A DNA stretch of 15,224 bases from Chloroflexia bacterium (GTDB lineage Bacteria; Chloroflexota; Chloroflexia; QHBQ01; JADMIH01), in the NCBI GenBank assembly GCA_025927935.1, contig JAICKM010000079.1, positions 1 to 15,224 on the forward strand. Direction: 5' to 3'. Shown one piece after another: positions 12,957 to 15,224 of this stretch (positions are counted from its first letter, which is position 1; each line of letters starts with the position of its first letter). The notes beneath the pieces were generated by a model. That model saw nothing but the letters and a program-made list of their open reading frames with translations, was not told the origin of the DNA and searched no databases. The translations under genes and the position numbers were made by a program.

Positions 12957-13127
12957 GTGATCTCCCATGCCGGCAGGTGAAGCCATGCCTTGACTCTCCG
13001 CCCGGCGTTCCTATTTTCTGGAGAATCTGCTCGATCTGAGCACCATCTGCGCATAGGCACCGCAATCGTGCCATAATTTTCATAATACGATAGGTCGCAT
13101 TCGGATACAGATTCCGCAGTGATCGTA

Positions 13128-13156
13128 TTGCCGAGCCGTCCGGATTGGTGTAAAAT
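13128..13156 (+). promoter_or_regulatory. Candidate promoter of the ABC binding-protein gene
   Basis: TTGCCG (13128-13133), a 17-nt spacer and TAAAAT (13151-13156) predict a start near 13163. That would give a leader of about 470 nt before the ATG at 13630. The -10 box is 5 of 6 and the -35 box 4 of 6. It is the best match in the region. Confidence 0.5.
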
Positions 13157-13223
13157 GCACCGCGGTTAGGCATCTAACAAAACGGGAAGCGCACGACCGC
13201 AATACGGTACGCCGGATGGATCT

Positions 13224-13246
13224 CTCAGGATTTGCTGTATCCTGAG
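13224..13246 (+). repeat. Perfect 8-bp hairpin in the leader
   Basis: CTCAGGAT (13224-13231) and ATCCTGAG (13239-13246) enclose a 7-nt loop. A second hairpin follows at 13311-13330 (GGTCAGG/CCTGACC, 6-nt loop). CGTTCG/CGAACG arms lie just after it. Confidence 0.55.
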
Positions 13247-13389
13247 CCGGGTCACCGTTCAGAGCCGGTCGGGCTATGGCGCCTTATGGCCGTTGCCGGC
13301 CCCCGCGCTGGGTCAGGGATCCTCCTGACCGTTCGGCTGCGCCGGACGAACGCATCTTCCGCAAGTAGCGCTCCGCGGACGGCCCGGGG

Positions 13390-13426
13390 CGGCAAGTACC
13401 TCTCTGATAGATCGAGGTACTTGCCG
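13390..13426 (+). repeat. Perfect 13-bp inverted repeat in the leader
   Basis: CGGCAAGTACCTC (13390-13402) and GAGGTACTTGCCG (13414-13426) form a perfect 13-bp stem around an 11-nt loop. It lacks a following U-tract, so it is not a standard terminator. It could be an RNA regulatory stem or the operator of a dimeric regulator for the downstream uptake gene. Confidence 0.65.
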
Positions 13427-13463
13427 GCGGCGGGTGGGCCGGACACCACGGTACTGAAAGGAG

Positions 13464-13556
13464 GTGGTGAATACCTACCTACAAAATGAGCGGTTCATTT
13501 CGCGACTATTTTATCAGCCGCCCTGGCGACTGAATAGAACCGGGGCTACCCAGTAG
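13464..13556 (+). CDS. Doubtful short ORF in the leader
   Basis: After AAAGGAGG (13457-13464) a 30-codon frame can begin at GTG 13464 or GTG 13467 (VVNTYLQNERFISRLFYQ...) and ends with TAG at 13554-13556. Both starts are too close to the ribosome site to be convincing. A 15-codon frame (MSGSFRDYFISRPGD, 13486-13533) is too far from it. ACCTACCT just downstream could pair with the ribosome site. It is listed because a strong ribosome site without an obvious gene is unusual. Confidence 0.15.
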   Translation: MVNTYLQNERFISRLFYQPPWRLNRTGATQ

Positions 13557-13629
13557 AGTCGGGCCGGGGCCGTACCCAGCCAGGCGAGGTTGCCGGACTA
13601 CGACTTAACGCCAAAGGAGGCAAGTATTC

Positions 13630-15224
13630 ATGACCGTCCATGGAAGGAGTTACCGGATCGTATTGTTGCTCATGCTCACCGGGTTGCTGCTGCCGATGCT
13701 GGCAGCCTGCGGAGGCGAATCTCCCACGGCGACGAGCGTTCCCACGGCGGGTGCCCAGCCCACCAACACCACGGCGGCCCCTGCCGCCGCCGCGACCGAC
13801 ACGCCAGCCATGCAGGCGCAACCGACCAACACCACCGCCGCCGAGCCGGAGGCCACGGGTACGAGCAGCGGCAGCGCCGGCGCCGTGGATCTGAACCAGC
13901 CCGCCGCGTGCGCCAACGTCACGGCCGGTATGCAGGGCAAAAAACTCCGCATTCTGAGTAACGTGGTCGGCGGCAAGACTCCCGAAGAAAACGATCTCTT
14001 CGTTAAGGAGTTGGAGCGACTGACGGGTGCGACCATCGACTTCGTCAAACCGGCCTCGGATTACGACCAGAAACTGCTGGCCGACGTGTCGGCGGGTGAG
14101 GCTTATGACCTCATCTACATGACCAAGCCGACGATGGATATCCTGGTCGATCAGAAAGTGCTGGCGCCGCTGACCGATAAGATCAAGGCGTCGCCGGTCC
14201 TCGGCGATCCCAAGGTGATCCCGCCTGCGGAATGGGACATCATCCGCTACGGCGACGGCCAGCTTTACTCCGTCTATCAGAAGTTCGAGGGCGGCACCAT
14301 GCCCATTGTGCGCCAGGACTGGATGGAGAAACTGCACCTGCAAGAGCCGAAGACGCTGGACGACTTCTATAATGTGCTCAAGGCGTTCAAGGAGCAGGAC
14401 CCGGACGGCAACGGCAAGGCCGACACCTATGGCCTCTCGACCTCCGGCCTGTACGACATCCAGGGCTTCATGAGCGCCGCCGGCGTTAAATCGCATTATG
14501 TGATCGATGCGAACGGCAAGCGCTCCATCCCGTTCGCCAGCGATGCCGCCATCCCGGTTTACGAGTGGCTGGCGAAGCTGTACAAAGAGGGCATCCTCGA
14601 CCCCAACTTCGCCACCAACAGCACCAGCCAGATGCGCGAACTCTTCCTGGCCGACCGCGTGGGTATGATTACCTACTGGGATGCCTGGGTGGGCCTGCTC
14701 AACAACACCCGCATGACCAAGGACCCGAACACGACCTTCCTGGCGAAGGGAATCGCCGGCGCGACCGGCCCCGACGGCAAGATCATGCTGCGGCGCGGCG
14801 ACCCTAGTGTCTTCGCTATCCCGGTGAACGCGCCCGACCCCGATACCGCTTTCAAGTTCTTGGAGTTCTGGAACTGCCCCGCCGGGATCATCCTCGGCTC
14901 GCTCGGCATCGAGGGCAACGATTATACCGTCGCCGGCGGTAAGTACACGCTGACCAAGACCGGCACGGAGCACGGCATGGACCATGGCGTGCCGCGCTGG
15001 TACAACAGCTACTTCCCGCGTCCGCTGCCGCTGCCGCCCGGCGTGACCGACGCCCAGAAGATCATTCTGGACAATAACGCCACGATTGAGATCCCCACGG
15101 CCCAGTGGACGGATGCCAATACAATCATCAACAACTACGCCTTCAAGGCCATCAACGGCCAGATGCCGGCGGCCGATGCCGTCCACCAGATGCACGACGA
15201 ACTGAAGGCGAAAAACCTGATCGA
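13630..15224 (+). CDS. ABC transporter solute-binding lipoprotein, 3' end missing
   Basis: This is the extracellular binding protein of a carbohydrate-type ABC importer (family 1, LplA-like). The frame is still open at the window end after 531 codons. The signal peptide has an N-terminal Arg pair and hydrophobic core and ends in lipobox LAAC with C27. A Thr/Ala/Pro linker with two QPTNTTAA units follows, up to about 90. The binding domain begins near KKLRILSNVV. It contains DPDGNGKADTYGLS, a calcium-loop-like motif common in this family, then WLAKLYKEGILDPNFAT and FKFLEFWNCPAG, typical of sugar-binding proteins. AAAGGAGG (13613-13620) lies 9 nt before the ATG at 13630. The missing piece is probably short. 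Permease genes would be expected to the right. The sugar or peptide ligand cannot be told. Confidence 0.9.
   Translation, partial: MTVHGRSYRIVLLLMLTGLLLPMLAACGGESPTATSVPTAGAQPTNTTAAPAAAATDTPAMQAQPTNTTAAEPEATGTSSGSAGAVDLNQPAACANVTAGMQGKKLRILSNVVGGKTPEENDLFVKELERLTGATIDFVKPASDYDQKLLADVSAGEAYDLIYMTKPTMDILVDQKVLAPLTDKIKASPVLGDPKVIPPAEWDIIRYGDGQLYSVYQKFEGGTMPIVRQDWMEKLHLQEPKTLDDFYNVLKAFKEQDPDGNGKADTYGLSTSGLYDIQGFMSAAGVKSHYVIDANGKRSIPFASDAAIPVYEWLAKLYKEGILDPNFATNSTSQMRELFLADRVGMITYWDAWVGLLNNTRMTKDPNTTFLAKGIAGATGPDGKIMLRRGDPSVFAIPVNAPDPDTAFKFLEFWNCPAGIILGSLGIEGNDYTVAGGKYTLTKTGTEHGMDHGVPRWYNSYFPRPLPLPPGVTDAQKIILDNNATIEIPTAQWTDANTIINNYAFKAINGQMPAADAVHQMHDELKAKNLI

Larger units (their letters stand above)
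12957..13629. other. Intergenic region and long leader of the ABC binding protein
   Basis: About 670 nt lie between two genes that diverge. The part next to the HAD gene has an AT-rich patch near 13070-13090 that may hold its promoter. A rightward promoter candidate lies at 13128-13156. From there to 13629 the DNA holds several perfect hairpins and an orphan AAAGGAGG (13457-13464) not tied to a clear gene. I see no tRNA and no protein gene that I trust. Confidence 0.5.

Noticed and set aside
13232..13489. Rightward 85-codon frame in the binding-protein leader
   Set aside because: It lacks a ribosome site, runs through two hairpins and shows no recognisable domain.
13546..15195. Leftward 549-codon open frame opposite the ABC binding protein
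   Set aside because: The rightward frame has a strong ribosome site, signal peptide and family motifs. The leftward one is a GC-driven shadow.
1..15224. CRISPR array, insertion sequence, tRNA or rRNA
   Set aside because: I found no regularly spaced repeats, transposase-like protein, cloverleaf or rRNA-like sequence on either strand by eye.

Overview
The window is about 15.2 kb of GC-rich DNA. It carries nine complete genes and one gene cut by the right edge. It looks like chromosomal DNA of a free-living, probably single-membrane bacterium, best matching Chloroflexota. The pointers are GC-rich codon use, three lipoproteins with long Thr/Pro/Ala linkers, a zinc-ribbon/FHA protein, a TPR membrane protein with a Pro/Ala linker, and intergenic palindromes of a kind common in that phylum. 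The taxonomy is an inference from style, not from a marker gene. I see no phage, transposase, CRISPR array, rRNA or tRNA.

Left part (1-7.1 kb), envelope and signalling genes. A YacL-type membrane PIN/TRAM protein is encoded leftward, behind an approximately 490-nt leader. That leader has a consensus promoter and an intrinsic terminator inside it. A divergent consensus promoter drives a von Willebrand A (VWA) protein rightward. It is followed by a double zinc-ribbon/FHA protein and an N-acetylmuramoyl-L-alanine amidase lipoprotein, which appears to start at a rare ATT codon. Convergent to these is a membrane protein with a J-like domain lacking HPD, a long disordered linker, one membrane helix and extracytoplasmic TPRs. 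The set suggests phospho-dependent signalling tied to envelope upkeep, but only proximity supports that.

Middle part (7.1-12.2 kb), iron uptake and a hydantoinase-like gene. A near-perfect sigma-70 promoter, with a 12-bp inverted repeat just downstream, precedes a lipoprotein and an FTR1/EfeU-type iron permease that are 4 nt apart. The lipoprotein seems to carry, as a separate protein, the extracytoplasmic helical domains that many FTR1 proteins carry at their own N-terminus. A hydantoinase/oxoprolinase-family protein follows 36 nt later. A HAD-family phosphatase is convergent to it, with the two stop codons overlapping.

Right part (13-15.2 kb), sugar-type ABC uptake. A roughly 470-nt leader with several perfect hairpins and a plausible promoter precedes an ABC-transporter solute-binding lipoprotein that runs off the end of the window.

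The least expected items are the attenuator-like leader on the PIN/TRAM gene, the ATT start of the amidase, an EF-hand-like loop inserted in its catalytic domain, the HPD-less J domain, and the split FTR1 module with its promoter-proximal inverted repeat. None is a proven new system; each can be tested by comparative genomics.
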